From assembly GCF_031457955.1 (NCBI RefSeq), contig NZ_JAVDXN010000001.1:62001-126000 (forward strand): a stretch of DNA of 64,000 nucleotides. Reading direction: 5' to 3'. The stretch is from Mixta sp031457955 (GTDB lineage: Bacteria; Pseudomonadota; Gammaproteobacteria; Enterobacterales; Enterobacteriaceae). Each line of letters begins with the position of its first letter. The stretch's first letter is position 1. The position numbers were made by a program, and so were the translations under genes. Shown in pieces: positions 53,595 through 62,377 of the stretch. The notes below the pieces were generated by a model. The model was not told where the DNA came from. It saw only the letters and a list, made by a program, of their open reading frames with translations, and searched no databases.

Positions 53595-54704
53595 ATGACA
53601 TATTCGCAGTTGATTGCTGAGGTGACTAATCAGCAACAGACGTTAACCGCCATCATCGAACAGACCGAGCGGGCCGCCTATTTTTACATCTGGCCCACCG
53701 AGCCATTCCGCTCTCGTTTTGCGGTGCGCGGCTGCTGGCTGCGTAATCTGCTGCCTGCGCCGTTTGAAGAAGATCGCGAAGCGATAGAGCAGGGCATCGC
53801 GCCGCTGCTGAGCGCCGACTGTTGTCGTACGCTGGAGGCGGAGCCGCCGCTTGATGCGGCCGGGTTGCAAATTATCTGGGAGCCGACTGACGATGGCGCG
53901 GCGGTGTGGTATCAGGGACAGCTGCTGGCGGTGATCCCCGGCTGGAGTCTTTATCAAAACAAGCAGGTCAGTTTCTCGGCGGGCTGCATCAGGGAAAACC
54001 GCCTGACCGCGCCGCTTGGCTCCGCCTCGACCAATAGCTATTACGCTCAGGCGCTGGCGCATCGCCAGTTCTGGCGCGACTGGCACGATGGCCATCTCTG
54101 GCAGCCGGTGCAGCACGATCTGCTGCAATGTTACGAATCCCACTACGGTCCGTCGCTAAAATATTACTCGATCGATCAAGGCCAGTGGCCGCCGATGGCG
54201 ATTTCGCAGCATTATCATCAGGGCGTCTGGTATTTCTTTACCCTTGGCATGTGCATTCGTCCGATGCCGTGGGTCGATTTTCTCTATGAAGATCTGGCGC
54301 CGCAGTATCGGCGTACGGAACTGGCGATGGCGATCGATGCGGAAGTGATGACGGAAGACAACGCGATTCAAATGGCCAGCGCGCTGGCAAACTACGCGCA
54401 CTATCCCTGGAGCAGTTTGAACTGGCTGGGCGAAGGCCATACGCTGCCGTCATCCGTGGCGCCGGTGGGCTTTGAAGGCTTTCTGCTCTCCGCCACGCTG
54501 GGCGCGGAAGGCGGGCAGTTTACGCTGCCGAAACGCGAAGGCGAGCGGGTAAATTTACTGTGGACCACGCCGGTGACCGCCGCCGAACAGGCCTTTGCTC
54601 AGGCCGATGACGACGGGGGGATTCAGCTGGTTACGCGCCTGCAGCAATATGGCGCAAATCATATCTTCCGTCCGCGTCAGCAGGTAGTCGAGCAGGAAGA
54701 GTAG
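53595..54704 (+). CDS. probable suppressor-of-fused (SUFU) domain protein
   Basis: A 369-residue soluble protein without signal peptide or membrane segments. I match it from memory to bacterial suppressor-of-fused-domain proteins; the core around residues 190-300 is the most telling (HYHQGVWYFFTLGMCIRPMPW, then ANYAHYPWSSLNWLGEGHTLP, VGFEGFLLSATLG). These stretches are rich in aromatic residues and hold the GVW..F..G motif of the family. The bacterial function is unknown; some members act as immunity proteins of contact-dependent toxin systems. No toxin gene lies next to it. The start has GAGG six to seven bases upstream. Confidence 0.6.
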   Translation: MTYSQLIAEVTNQQQTLTAIIEQTERAAYFYIWPTEPFRSRFAVRGCWLRNLLPAPFEEDREAIEQGIAPLLSADCCRTLEAEPPLDAAGLQIIWEPTDDGAAVWYQGQLLAVIPGWSLYQNKQVSFSAGCIRENRLTAPLGSASTNSYYAQALAHRQFWRDWHDGHLWQPVQHDLLQCYESHYGPSLKYYSIDQGQWPPMAISQHYHQGVWYFFTLGMCIRPMPWVDFLYEDLAPQYRRTELAMAIDAEVMTEDNAIQMASALANYAHYPWSSLNWLGEGHTLPSSVAPVGFEGFLLSATLGAEGGQFTLPKREGERVNLLWTTPVTAAEQAFAQADDDGGIQLVTRLQQYGANHIFRPRQQVVEQEE

Positions 54705-54787
54705 AAATTTTCGTAACGCTTTCTGTTGTCAGCTAATAGCATCCGCCAGGCCGCGTGTAAGTTTTGTAAAGTGTGATGGCGATCGCC

Positions 54788-54814
54788 TCAAGGAAACCGT
54801 TTACATGCCGTTAA
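54788..54814 (+). promoter_or_regulatory. candidate FliA (sigma-28) promoter for the second chemoreceptor
   Basis: GCCGTTAA (54807-54814) matches seven of eight positions of the sigma-28 -10 GCCGATAA. TCAA lies 15 bases upstream where TAAA is expected. The -35 is weak beyond those four bases. Confidence 0.45.
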
Positions 54815-54819
54815 CACGA

Positions 54820-54839
54820 GAAGGGCAATAATGCCCTTC
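54820..54839 (+). promoter_or_regulatory. hairpin at the 5' end of the chemoreceptor mRNA
   Basis: A perfect 8-bp stem GAAGGGCA / TGCCCTTC with a 4-base loop. It begins where transcripts from the upstream sigma-28-like site should start. It buries an AAGGG ribosome site and an ATG at 54831, leaving the ATG at 54858 free. Confidence 0.5.
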
Positions 54840-54857
54840 CTGTTACGTGGTGTGGAC

Positions 54858-56753
54858 ATGTTAAAAACAACGCAGGCACGCTTTACCGCCGCAATCGTGG
54901 CATTTTTTCTTGTTTTGATGGCGATCACCGTGGTGGTCATCAATCTTTTTGTTGCCCCACAGCTAAAAACCAATGAAGAGCGCCTGGTGCGCTACGAAGT
55001 CGATTCGCTCGCTGCGCGCATCATCGAACAGATGAACCGCGTGCAGGCCCAGCAGCGCACCATCACCGAAACGGTCAGCGTGCTGGAGAGTAACGCCATC
55101 GACAGCCTGCTGCCGACGCTGGTGAATCAATATAATGACAGTAACGTATTTGGCGGCGGCATCTGGCCGTTGCCGAACATGCGCGCCGCCGATCGGGAAA
55201 AGTTCAGCACCTTTTTTGCCCGTGACGCCAGCAATCAGCTCCAGGTAAACACGTTCTGGAACTCGCCAGAAGCGGATCGCTACTACGAGCAGTCGTGGTA
55301 TAAGGCGGGCCTTGCCGCCAGTAAAGGGCAGTGCGCCTGGGCTAACGCCTATCAGGATGCCGCCAGCCCGCAGCCGCGCACCAACTGCGCCATGACGATC
55401 TACCGCAACGGCAGCGCCTGGGGCGTCGCCACCATTGACGTCACGCTGGGATTCTTTAACCATCTGGCGCAAGAAATGGGCGCCGCCATTCAGGGGCGCG
55501 TGCTGATCGTTGAGGCCGATGGCAAAGTGGTCGGCAATGCGGCGCTGGTGGAGGGCACGCCGAAGCTGCAATATCTCAGCGAGCTTAACCTGCCGATGGC
55601 CGCGCCGCTGAAGGCGTTGCTGGCAAATGTCGGTAAGCAGCCGGTCGAGAGCCAGTACCAGAGTGAAGAGGGCGACCGTACGCTGTTTGTTCAGCCGATC
55701 AGCGGCAGCCCCTGGTACCTTGCCAGCGATGTGCCGACCAGCCTGCTGACGCAGCAAACGCACGCGATGATTTCCCGCCTCGGCATGGTGCAGATCCCGT
55801 TAGCTGTCGTGCTGCTGCTGGTGCTGCTGGGCTTTATTCGCAGCATGATGAAGCGTCTGAGCCTGCTTAACGACAACATTCTGGCGCTCTCTACCGGCGG
55901 TGCCGATTTAACCCAGCGCCTGCCCGCCAGCAACAGCCCGGAATTCAACGCCGTTGCCGAGAGCTTTAACCAGTTTATCAGCTATCTGCAGGGGCTGATG
56001 CGCCAGGTGGGTGACAGCGCGTTGGCGATTACCTCCGCCTCGCGCCAGATTGCCAGCGGCAACCTTGATCTCTCTTCACGTACCGAAGATCAGTCAAGTT
56101 CCATTGTGCAAACCGCCGCGTCAATGGAAGAGTTAACGGGCACCGTGCGGCAGAATGCGGACAACGCCACCCACGCCAACCAGCTGGCGGGCGAAGCCGC
56201 GAAAGTGGCCGTGCGCGGCACCGGCGTCGTGCGGCAGGTTGTCGCGACGATGGGGGAAATTGATGCCTCCTCCCGTAAAGTGGTGGATATCATCAGCGTG
56301 ATCGACAGCATCGCCTTCCAGACCAATATTCTGGCGCTGAACGCGGCGGTAGAAGCGGCGCGGGCGGGCGAACAAGGGCGCGGTTTCGCGGTGGTCGCCA
56401 GTGAAGTACGTAATCTGGCGCAGCGTTCCGCCAACTCAGCGCGTGAAATTAAAAAGCTGATCGAAACCTCGGTAGCCAGCATTGATGCGGGCAGCCAGCT
56501 GGTCAACGAAGCAGGCCGTACCATGGATGAACTGATGCAGGGCGTCAGCAGCGTAACCACCTTGATGAGCGAGATCATGTCCGCCAGCCGTGAACAGAGC
56601 ATGGGCATCGATCAGGTGAACGTGGCGATTAACCAGCTGGATAGCACCACGCAACAGAATGCCGCGCTGGTACAGCAGGTTTCCGCCGCCGCCCAGGCGA
56701 TGGAAGAGCAGAGCGTGCAGCTGGAGCAGGTGGTTACCCGTTTCAAACTGTAA
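54858..56753 (+). CDS. methyl-accepting chemotaxis protein
   Basis: A 631-residue membrane chemoreceptor. A first membrane helix lies at about 8-30 (AAIVAFFLVLMAITVVVINLFV). A periplasmic Cache-type domain follows (~35-280, with WNSPEADRYYEQSWYKAG and CAMTIYRNGSAWGVATIDVTL), then a second membrane helix (~300-320), HAMP and the cytoplasmic signalling helices. The tip stretch IAFQTNILALNAAVEAARAGEQGRG is the same as in the chemoreceptor at 9726-11672. The C-terminus lacks a CheR-docking pentapeptide. I take ATG 54858 because the in-frame ATG at 54831 is inside a hairpin. Its ligand is unknown; the Cache domain suggests small organic acids or amino acids. Confidence 0.94.
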   Translation: MLKTTQARFTAAIVAFFLVLMAITVVVINLFVAPQLKTNEERLVRYEVDSLAARIIEQMNRVQAQQRTITETVSVLESNAIDSLLPTLVNQYNDSNVFGGGIWPLPNMRAADREKFSTFFARDASNQLQVNTFWNSPEADRYYEQSWYKAGLAASKGQCAWANAYQDAASPQPRTNCAMTIYRNGSAWGVATIDVTLGFFNHLAQEMGAAIQGRVLIVEADGKVVGNAALVEGTPKLQYLSELNLPMAAPLKALLANVGKQPVESQYQSEEGDRTLFVQPISGSPWYLASDVPTSLLTQQTHAMISRLGMVQIPLAVVLLLVLLGFIRSMMKRLSLLNDNILALSTGGADLTQRLPASNSPEFNAVAESFNQFISYLQGLMRQVGDSALAITSASRQIASGNLDLSSRTEDQSSSIVQTAASMEELTGTVRQNADNATHANQLAGEAAKVAVRGTGVVRQVVATMGEIDASSRKVVDIISVIDSIAFQTNILALNAAVEAARAGEQGRGFAVVASEVRNLAQRSANSAREIKKLIETSVASIDAGSQLVNEAGRTMDELMQGVSSVTTLMSEIMSASREQSMGIDQVNVAINQLDSTTQQNAALVQQVSAAAQAMEEQSVQLEQVVTRFKL

Positions 56754-56768
56754 GCGTTAAGCCGACAG

Positions 56769-56796
56769 GCTCTGCTGTCTTAGCGGGCAGCAGAGC
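56769..56796 (+). terminator. hairpin after the second chemoreceptor gene
   Basis: A 9-bp perfect stem GCTCTGCTG / CAGCAGAGC with a 10-base loop, 15 bp past the stop. There is no T-run, so it may act only with Rho or as a 3' protective structure. Confidence 0.45.
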
Positions 56797-56912
56797 AAAG
56801 CAATGAATCAGGTTACTTTTTTGTACATATTGAGATGAATAAGCAACGGTTTTTCCGGCATAAGACGCAGCGGATATGACACAATAGCTGAGATTAATCC
56901 GAAGGAACCTGT

Positions 56913-57461
56913 ATGTCCGCTATTGAAGTTATCCTTGTTGATCAGCTTGATCGCCCCATCGGCAAAATGGAAAAGCTGGAGGCGCATGAAAAAGGTTTAC
57001 TGCATCGCGCGGTAACGGTTTACGTCTTCAATCATCAACACCAGCTGCTGCTACAGCGTCGCGCTAACGATAAATATCACTGCGGCGGCCTGTGGAGCAA
57101 TACCTGTTGCGGTCACCCCTATCCCCATGAAGCGACGCAGCACGCTGCCGAAAGACGCCTGCGCGAAGAGATGGGGCTGGCTTTAACCCTGACGCCGATG
57201 TTTACGCTGAGCTATAACCTGTCGCTGAGCAACGGGTTGATCGAGCATGAATTTGGCCACATATTTTTCGCGGTTAGCGACGCCTCGCCGCAGCTGAATC
57301 CTGATGAGGCGGATGCGTGCCGCTGGCTCTCGCTGGAGAGGATTCAGCAAGAGATAACTCTCGACCCGACGCGCTTTACCCCCTGGTTTTTGCACACCTT
57401 CCCGCGCATTCGCGCGCAGCTTATGCGTTTTCTTCAGCAGGCCGATGCGCTAAAAGCCTAG
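56913..57461 (+). CDS. idi: isopentenyl-diphosphate delta-isomerase, type I
   Basis: A 182-residue cytoplasmic Nudix-fold enzyme that interconverts isopentenyl and dimethylallyl diphosphate for isoprenoid synthesis. The catalytic cysteine is in NTCCGHP (Cys66) and the catalytic glutamate in LIEHEFGH (Glu111/Glu113 region). Metal ligands come from the HCGGLWSNTCCGH histidines and the RRLREEMGL Nudix helix. Length equals E. coli Idi (182). The start has AAGGAA eight bases upstream. It stands alone here; no carotenoid genes lie beside it in this window. Confidence 0.95.
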   Translation: MSAIEVILVDQLDRPIGKMEKLEAHEKGLLHRAVTVYVFNHQHQLLLQRRANDKYHCGGLWSNTCCGHPYPHEATQHAAERRLREEMGLALTLTPMFTLSYNLSLSNGLIEHEFGHIFFAVSDASPQLNPDEADACRWLSLERIQQEITLDPTRFTPWFLHTFPRIRAQLMRFLQQADALKA

Positions 57462-57606
57462 CCTTCTGCCGCCGTGCCCAGGCTTACGGCGGTAGCCCGT
57501 GCGCCGCTCTGCGCCCGAGTGCCGCCCGCCATTCTTTCCATCTGCCTTAAGCTTGCGTCGCGTCTCGCAGAAATGTGCTATTTGTGCAGCGCGCGCAGGG
57601 ATTTGC

Positions 57607-57616
57607 GCTACGCTTT
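57607..57616 (+). promoter_or_regulatory. candidate sigma-S promoter -10 of the osmF operon
   Basis: GCTACGCTTT fits the sigma-S extended -10 (KCTAYRCTTAA) at nine of the ten positions compared, about 33 bp before the osmF start. E. coli osmF is controlled by RpoS and osmolarity, which agrees. Confidence 0.5.
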
Positions 57617-57649
57617 GACAGAATAACTTTGCTTAAAAGGAAAATTGCC

Positions 57650-58570
57650 ATGGCTTTTGCTACTGCGCGTCGCGCTTTGTTGGTCGCTGCCGCAATGATG
57701 ACGCTGGCTGGCACCGCGCAGGCCGCCGATGCGCTGCGCGTGGGGTCAAAAATCGATACGGAAGGTTCGCTGCTGGGCAACATTATTTTGCAGGTGTTAA
57801 ATCAGCATGGCGTGCCGACGGTTAACAAAATCCAGTTGGGCAATACCCAGGTGGTGCGCGGCGCGATTACCGCAGACGAACTGGATATCTATCCCGAATA
57901 CACCGGCAACGGCGCATTCTTCTTTAACCTGGCAGGCGATGCGGCATGGAAAAACGCGCAGGCGGGCTATGAAAAGGTGAAAACGCTGGACGCACAGAAA
58001 AACCAGCTGGTCTGGCTGACACCGGCACCGGCGAATAATACCTGGACTATCGCGGTACGCGGCGATCTGGCGCAGAAAAACCAGCTTGCTTCACTGGCGG
58101 ATCTGAGCCGTTATTTGCAGCAGGGCGGTACCTTTAAGCTGGCCGCCTCCGCCGAATTTATTGAACGCGCCGACGCGCTGCCCGCTTTTGAAAAAGCCTA
58201 TGGCTTTAAGCTGGAGCAGGATCAGCTGCTGTCGCTGGCGGGCGGCGATACTGCCGTTACCATCAAGGCGGCGGCGCAGCAAACCTCCGGCGTGAACGCG
58301 GCGATGGCCTACGGCACCGACGGGCCGGTTGCGGCACTGGGGCTGCAAACGCTCAGCGATCCGGAAGGCGTACAGCCGATTTACGCGCCTGCGCCGGTGA
58401 TCCGCGCGGCAGCCCTGAAACAGTATCCGGAAATCGCCGCCTGGCTGAAGCCGGTGTTTAGCGCGCTGGATGAGAAAACCCTGCAGTCGCTAAACGCCAA
58501 AATTGCGGTGGAAGGTCAGGATGCGAAAAAGGTGGCCGCTGAATGGCTGCAACAGCAAAAACTGTTGTGA
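57650..58570 (+). CDS. osmF: OsmF, periplasmic glycine betaine-binding protein
   Basis: A 306-residue periplasmic binding protein of the OpuAC/quaternary ammonium family, the substrate-binding part of the OsmF-YehYXW ABC transporter. A signal peptide covers about 1-25 (AGTAQA-ADALRVG). The mature part follows E. coli OsmF (YehZ) closely (KIDTEGSLLGNIILQVL, ADELDIYPEYTGNGAFFF, LAASAEFIERADALPAFEKAYGFKL in parts). In E. coli this system has low affinity and is not a major betaine importer. I take ATG 57650 with AAAAGG upstream. It is first of four overlapping genes. Confidence 0.95.
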   Translation: MAFATARRALLVAAAMMTLAGTAQAADALRVGSKIDTEGSLLGNIILQVLNQHGVPTVNKIQLGNTQVVRGAITADELDIYPEYTGNGAFFFNLAGDAAWKNAQAGYEKVKTLDAQKNQLVWLTPAPANNTWTIAVRGDLAQKNQLASLADLSRYLQQGGTFKLAASAEFIERADALPAFEKAYGFKLEQDQLLSLAGGDTAVTIKAAAQQTSGVNAAMAYGTDGPVAALGLQTLSDPEGVQPIYAPAPVIRAAALKQYPEIAAWLKPVFSALDEKTLQSLNAKIAVEGQDAKKVAAEWLQQQKLL

Positions 58571-59751
58571 TCCGCAGCAGTAAAACCGTGCCGCGCCTGT
58601 TTCCACGCAATCGCGTGCTGCTGTTGCTGACGGCGCTGCTGCTAGCGGCGCTGTTCGCCTTGCCCTTTATTAGCTATGCGCCTAACCGCCTGGTATCTGG
58701 TCAGCCGGTTATGCTGTCTGAGCTGCTACAGGGCGCAGGCTGGCTGATTCTGCTTATTCTTCCGCTCTTGTTGCTGCTGGCCTGGCAGCCGCTGCATCGT
58801 CCCACGCTAATCCTGACCCTTTTGCTGAGCGAAATTCTGCTCGCCCTGCTGGTGGCGTTGGGCGGTCATGCGGCGCAAACGCTGGCCGGGCAGGGCAGCG
58901 CGCTGGCGCGTACCGGCTTTGGCAGCGGGCTCTGGGCGGCTGGCGCACTTTGCCTGCTGATCGCCGCTGACAGCGTGATGCGTCTGACGCGCAGCGCGCC
59001 GTTGCGGTTGCTGCTGAATGCGCAGGTCTGGCTGCCGCTGCTGGCGCTGCTGCTCGGCGGCCAGCTCGATCAGCTCTCCCTGCTGAAAGAATACGCTACC
59101 CGTCAGGAGGTGTTTGACCAGGCGCTGTCGCGTCATCTGCTGCTGCTGTTGGCGACGCTGTTACCCGCGCTGCTGCTGGGCGTACCGTTGGGTCTGCTCT
59201 GTTATCGCCGCGCGCGCTGGCAAAGCCTGGTTTTTTCCGTGCTGAATATTATTCAAACCGTGCCTTCCGTGGCGCTGTTTGGCCTGTTGATCGCGCCGCT
59301 GGCCGGGCTGGCCGCGCAGTTTCCCTGGCTGGGACGGCTTGGCATCAGCGGCATTGGTCTGGCCCCGGCGCTGATTGCGCTGGTGCTCTATGCGCTGCTG
59401 CCGCTGGTGCGCAGCGTGGTGGCGGGTCTGCAACAGGTGCCGGACGGCGTACGCGAGAGCGCCTGTGGCATGGGCATGTCGCGCGGGCAAATTTTCTGGC
59501 AGGTGGAAATCCCGCTGGCGCTGCCGGTGCTGCTCAGCGGTTTGCGCGTGGTAACCATCCAGACGGTGGGCATGGCGGTGATTGCGGCGCTGATCGGCGC
59601 GGGCGGCTTCGGCGCCATTATCTTTCAGGGACTGCTCAGCAGCGCGCTGGAGCTGGTGCTGTTGGGGGTTATTCCGGTTATCGCGCTGGCGGTGCTGGTG
59701 GATGCCCTGTTTAAAATCGCTATCTCCCTGCTGCAAAGGAACGCCTTATGA
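58543..59751 (+). CDS. yehY: YehY, ABC transporter permease
   Basis: A 402-residue inner-membrane permease of the osmoprotectant ABC system, slightly longer than E. coli YehY (385). It has several N-terminal membrane segments beyond the usual five-helix core. The permease coupling region is GLQQVPDGVRESACGMGMSRGQIFWQVEIPLALPVLLSG, the EAA motif. The C-terminus IAALIGAGGFGAIIFQGLLSSALELVLLGVIP matches. The ATG at 58543 overlaps osmF by 28 bases and has AAGGTG eight bases upstream. A GTG at 58567 overlapping the osmF stop is the alternative. It overlaps yehX by four bases. Confidence 0.93.
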   Translation: MAATAKTVVIRSSKTVPRLFPRNRVLLLLTALLLAALFALPFISYAPNRLVSGQPVMLSELLQGAGWLILLILPLLLLLAWQPLHRPTLILTLLLSEILLALLVALGGHAAQTLAGQGSALARTGFGSGLWAAGALCLLIAADSVMRLTRSAPLRLLLNAQVWLPLLALLLGGQLDQLSLLKEYATRQEVFDQALSRHLLLLLATLLPALLLGVPLGLLCYRRARWQSLVFSVLNIIQTVPSVALFGLLIAPLAGLAAQFPWLGRLGISGIGLAPALIALVLYALLPLVRSVVAGLQQVPDGVRESACGMGMSRGQIFWQVEIPLALPVLLSGLRVVTIQTVGMAVIAALIGAGGFGAIIFQGLLSSALELVLLGVIPVIALAVLVDALFKIAISLLQRNAL

Positions 59752-60683
59752 TTCAGTTTAACCAGGTGAGTAAATATTTTGCCGGTAAGGCGGCGGTGGA
59801 CAGCATCGATCTGCATATCGCCGCCGGTGAATTTACCGTGCTGATTGGCACCTCCGGCTCGGGTAAATCAACCACGTTGAAAATGATCAACCGGCTGATT
59901 GAGCACGATGAAGGCACCATTCAGTTTGCCGGTGAGGAGATTCGCAGCTTTAATCCGCAGGCGCTGCGGCGGCGGATGGGCTACGCCATTCAGTCGATCG
60001 GGCTGTTTCCGCACTGGACAGTGGAAAAAAACATCGCCACCGTGCCGGGGCTGCTGAAATGGCCGCAGGCGAAAAAACAGGCGCGCATCAGCGAGCTGTT
60101 AACGCTGCTGAATCTGGATGAAACCTTGCGACAGCGCTATCCGCATCAGCTTTCCGGCGGGCAGCAGCAGCGGGTCGGCGTGGCGCGGGCGCTGGCGGCC
60201 GATCCCGAAGTGCTGCTAATGGATGAGCCGTTCGGCGCGCTCGATCCGGTTACCCGCGGCGCGTTACAGCAGGAGATGCTGCGCATTCATCGCCTTTCCG
60301 GACGAACCATTGTGCTGGTGACCCATGATATTGATGAGGCGCTGGCGCTGGCGGATAACATTGTGCTGATGGATAACGGGCGCATTGTGCAGCAGGGGAA
60401 ACCGGTGGAGCTGCTCACCCGTCCCGCCAATGATTTTGTGCGTGACTTTTTTGGCCGCAGCGAGCTGGGCGTACGTCTGCTGGCGCTGGGCAACGCGGGC
60501 AGCGCGGCGCGGCGCGGCGAATGGCTGGAGGAAACGCCGATCGCGGCCGAGATGTCGCTACGTGAGGCGCTGTCGCTGTTTATCGCGCGGCAAACCGATA
60601 AGCTGCCGGTCACCGATGCGCAGGGCGAGCCGCTGGGCGTGCTGCACTTCAGCGATCTGCTGCGTCAGCGGGAGGGCGCATGA
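59748..60683 (+). CDS. yehX: YehX, ABC transporter ATP-binding protein
   Basis: A 311-residue ATPase of the osmoprotectant ABC system. Walker A is GTSGSGKST (about 34-42), the signature is LSGGQQQRV, and Walker B is VLLMDEPFGALD, followed by the VTHDIDEA switch. The C-terminal part after about 230 is a short CBS-like regulatory section, ending in LGVLHFSDLLRQREGA, which in relatives senses ionic strength. It follows E. coli YehX (308) in length and sequence. Start and stop overlap the neighbouring permease genes by four bases each. Confidence 0.95.
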   Translation: MIQFNQVSKYFAGKAAVDSIDLHIAAGEFTVLIGTSGSGKSTTLKMINRLIEHDEGTIQFAGEEIRSFNPQALRRRMGYAIQSIGLFPHWTVEKNIATVPGLLKWPQAKKQARISELLTLLNLDETLRQRYPHQLSGGQQQRVGVARALAADPEVLLMDEPFGALDPVTRGALQQEMLRIHRLSGRTIVLVTHDIDEALALADNIVLMDNGRIVQQGKPVELLTRPANDFVRDFFGRSELGVRLLALGNAGSAARRGEWLEETPIAAEMSLREALSLFIARQTDKLPVTDAQGEPLGVLHFSDLLRQREGA

Positions 60684-61414
60684 AACAGCTGGCGCGCGAT
60701 CCGCTGCTGTGGCTGATTGCGCTGTTTATCGCGCTGCTGTTGTTGACGCCGTGGAGCGGCCCGCTGTTCGCTCACTGGTTCCCGCAGCTGGATCGCCCGG
60801 TCTATCAGCAAGAGAGCTTTTTGCAGCTGGCGCTGGCGCATCTGCGTCTGGTGGCCATCTCCAGCCTGGGCGCTACGCTGATCGGCCTTGGCGCGGGTAT
60901 CGCGGTAACGCGCCGCGCCGGACAGGAGTTTCGTCCGCTGGTGGAAACGCTGGCCGCCGCCGGGCAAACTTTTCCGCCGGTGGCGGTGCTGGCGGTCGCG
61001 GTGCCGGTGATCGGCTTTGGCGAACAGCCCGCGGTTATTGCGCTGCTGCTCTATGGCATTTTGCCGGTATTACAGGGCACGCTGGCTGGAATCGAATCGG
61101 TGCCCGCCAGCGTCAAAGAAGTGGCGCAGGGCGTGGGGATGAGTCGCTGGCAGAGTTTAATACGCGTTGAGCTGCCGCTGGCGGCAGCGGTGATTATCGC
61201 CGGTGTGCGTACCTCGGTGATTATCAATATCGGCACCGCCGCCATCGCCTCAACGGTTGGCGCGAAAAGCCTTGGGTCGCCGATTATTATCGGCCTGAGC
61301 GGGTTTAATACGGCGTATGTGATTCAGGGAGCCGTGCTGACGGCGCTACTTGCGCTGGTGGTGGACCGGCTGTTTGAGCGCCTGCAGCGCGCAATTAGCG
61401 GGAGTGTAAAATAA
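60680..61414 (+). CDS. yehW: YehW, ABC transporter permease
   Basis: A 244-residue second permease of the OsmF-YehYXW transporter, close to E. coli YehW in length (243). It has about six membrane segments and the coupling motif GIESVPASVKEVAQGVGMSRWQSLIRVELPLA. The C-terminus VDRLFERLQRAISGSVK is typical. Its start overlaps the yehX stop (ATGA). Its 3' end overlaps the 3' end of the convergent small gene yohO by 20 bp, so the two transcripts must run into each other. Confidence 0.94.
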   Translation: MKQLARDPLLWLIALFIALLLLTPWSGPLFAHWFPQLDRPVYQQESFLQLALAHLRLVAISSLGATLIGLGAGIAVTRRAGQEFRPLVETLAAAGQTFPPVAVLAVAVPVIGFGEQPAVIALLLYGILPVLQGTLAGIESVPASVKEVAQGVGMSRWQSLIRVELPLAAAVIIAGVRTSVIINIGTAAIASTVGAKSLGSPIIIGLSGFNTAYVIQGAVLTALLALVVDRLFERLQRAISGSVK

Positions 61415-61502
61415 TGGTGTAACCCACCAACATCAGACCGCCGGTGCCGCCGACCGCCATGATGAAAAAGAGGGTACCAAACAGAAGTTTTTGCCAGTTC
61501 AT
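61395..61502 (-). CDS. yohO: YohO, small membrane protein
   Basis: A 35-residue protein (MNWQKLLFGTLFFIMAVGG then TGGLMLVGYTIILHSR) with one membrane helix. I match it to E. coli YohO, also 35 residues with the same FMALGGIGGVMLAGYTFIL pattern. In both genomes it lies between yehW and mlrA. Function unknown. I choose ATG 61502; the longer frame from 61577 would add 25 residues not found in E. coli. It lies 77 bases downstream of mlrA on the same strand and could be transcribed with it. Confidence 0.85.
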   Translation of the reverse strand: MNWQKLLFGTLFFIMAVGGTGGLMLVGYTIILHSR

Positions 61503-61579
61503 AATACTGCCTGTAACGATAACAAGAGAGCGGATCATACCCCGATCCCTCTCTGGCGACCAAACAATTTGCGCCATTT

Positions 61580-62314
61580 TTAGTTCGGCCCGTGCAGGCT
61601 AATTGAGAAGCCCTGCTCATGCCAGTGAGCAAACTGCTCCATTTGACGGCGGGTCAGTTTTTTACCCGTCCAGATAAAGATTTGCTGACCGGGGAAAAGC
61701 TCCGGTCGCGGGTGATCCAGCGGTTCCGCCAGCACATCGATGCGCCAGCCCTGCTGACACAGCCGCCAGGCCTCCAGCCAGATACGGGTACGATCTTCTA
61801 CGCCCCAGCCAATCAGCAGCGCATCTTTGCCTGCCTTTTTACGTGCGCCGGTCAGACAAAAGGCGACGTAATCGATCAGCGCGCCATCCAGCAGGCTGCA
61901 CATCGCTTTCGCGGTGTTTTGATCCAGCCCCAGCCGTTGACGTACCGGCACAAACACATGATCGATCAGAGCATCCACCGGATATTCACGGCCGATATTG
62001 GCGATTTTAACCCGCAGCTTTGCGGGCCGAACGTGACGCAGCACGCCCATTACCTCTTCCTGCAACGCGACCCAGCCGTCATGGCTGTCAATATTCTCGC
62101 CTTCCAGCAACGCTTTTACTTTGCCGACCGGCACGCCGCTTTCTATCCAGCGCTTGATCTCTTCAATACGCTGCACATCTTCATCATCAAACTGTCGGTG
62201 CCCGCCTTCGGTGCGCTGCGGCTTAAGTAGCCCATAGCGACGCTGCCATGCGCGTAACGTTACAGGGTTAATACCACAGCGTTCGGCGACGTCGCCGATG
62301 CTGTACAGGGCCAT
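61580..62314 (-). CDS. mlrA: MlrA, MerR-family activator of curli/biofilm genes
   Basis: A 244-residue MerR-family regulator. The N-terminal winged helix (~1-70; SIGDVAERCGINPVTLRAWQRRYGLLKPQRTEGGHRQF) is almost that of E. coli MlrA. The C-terminal part (~75-244) resembles a cobalamin-binding-type domain without an obvious B12 motif. In E. coli MlrA activates csgD and so curli and biofilm, and is itself under RpoS and c-di-GMP control. I take ATG 62314 (MALYSIGDVAE) with GAGG six bases upstream. A palindrome with TTGTACA / TGTACAA arms lies 64 bp upstream. Confidence 0.94.
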   Translation of the reverse strand: MALYSIGDVAERCGINPVTLRAWQRRYGLLKPQRTEGGHRQFDDEDVQRIEEIKRWIESGVPVGKVKALLEGENIDSHDGWVALQEEVMGVLRHVRPAKLRVKIANIGREYPVDALIDHVFVPVRQRLGLDQNTAKAMCSLLDGALIDYVAFCLTGARKKAGKDALLIGWGVEDRTRIWLEAWRLCQQGWRIDVLAEPLDHPRPELFPGQQIFIWTGKKLTRRQMEQFAHWHEQGFSISLHGPN

Positions 62315-62377
62315 TTGCTGCCTCAACTTACCTGGTAGATACATTATCTGCATTAACCTTAGCGGAGCCGGATTAAC

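Noticed and set aside
59161..59736. 191-residue minus-strand frame opposite yehY
   Set aside because: Gln/His/Arg-rich antisense frame over conserved permease sequence.
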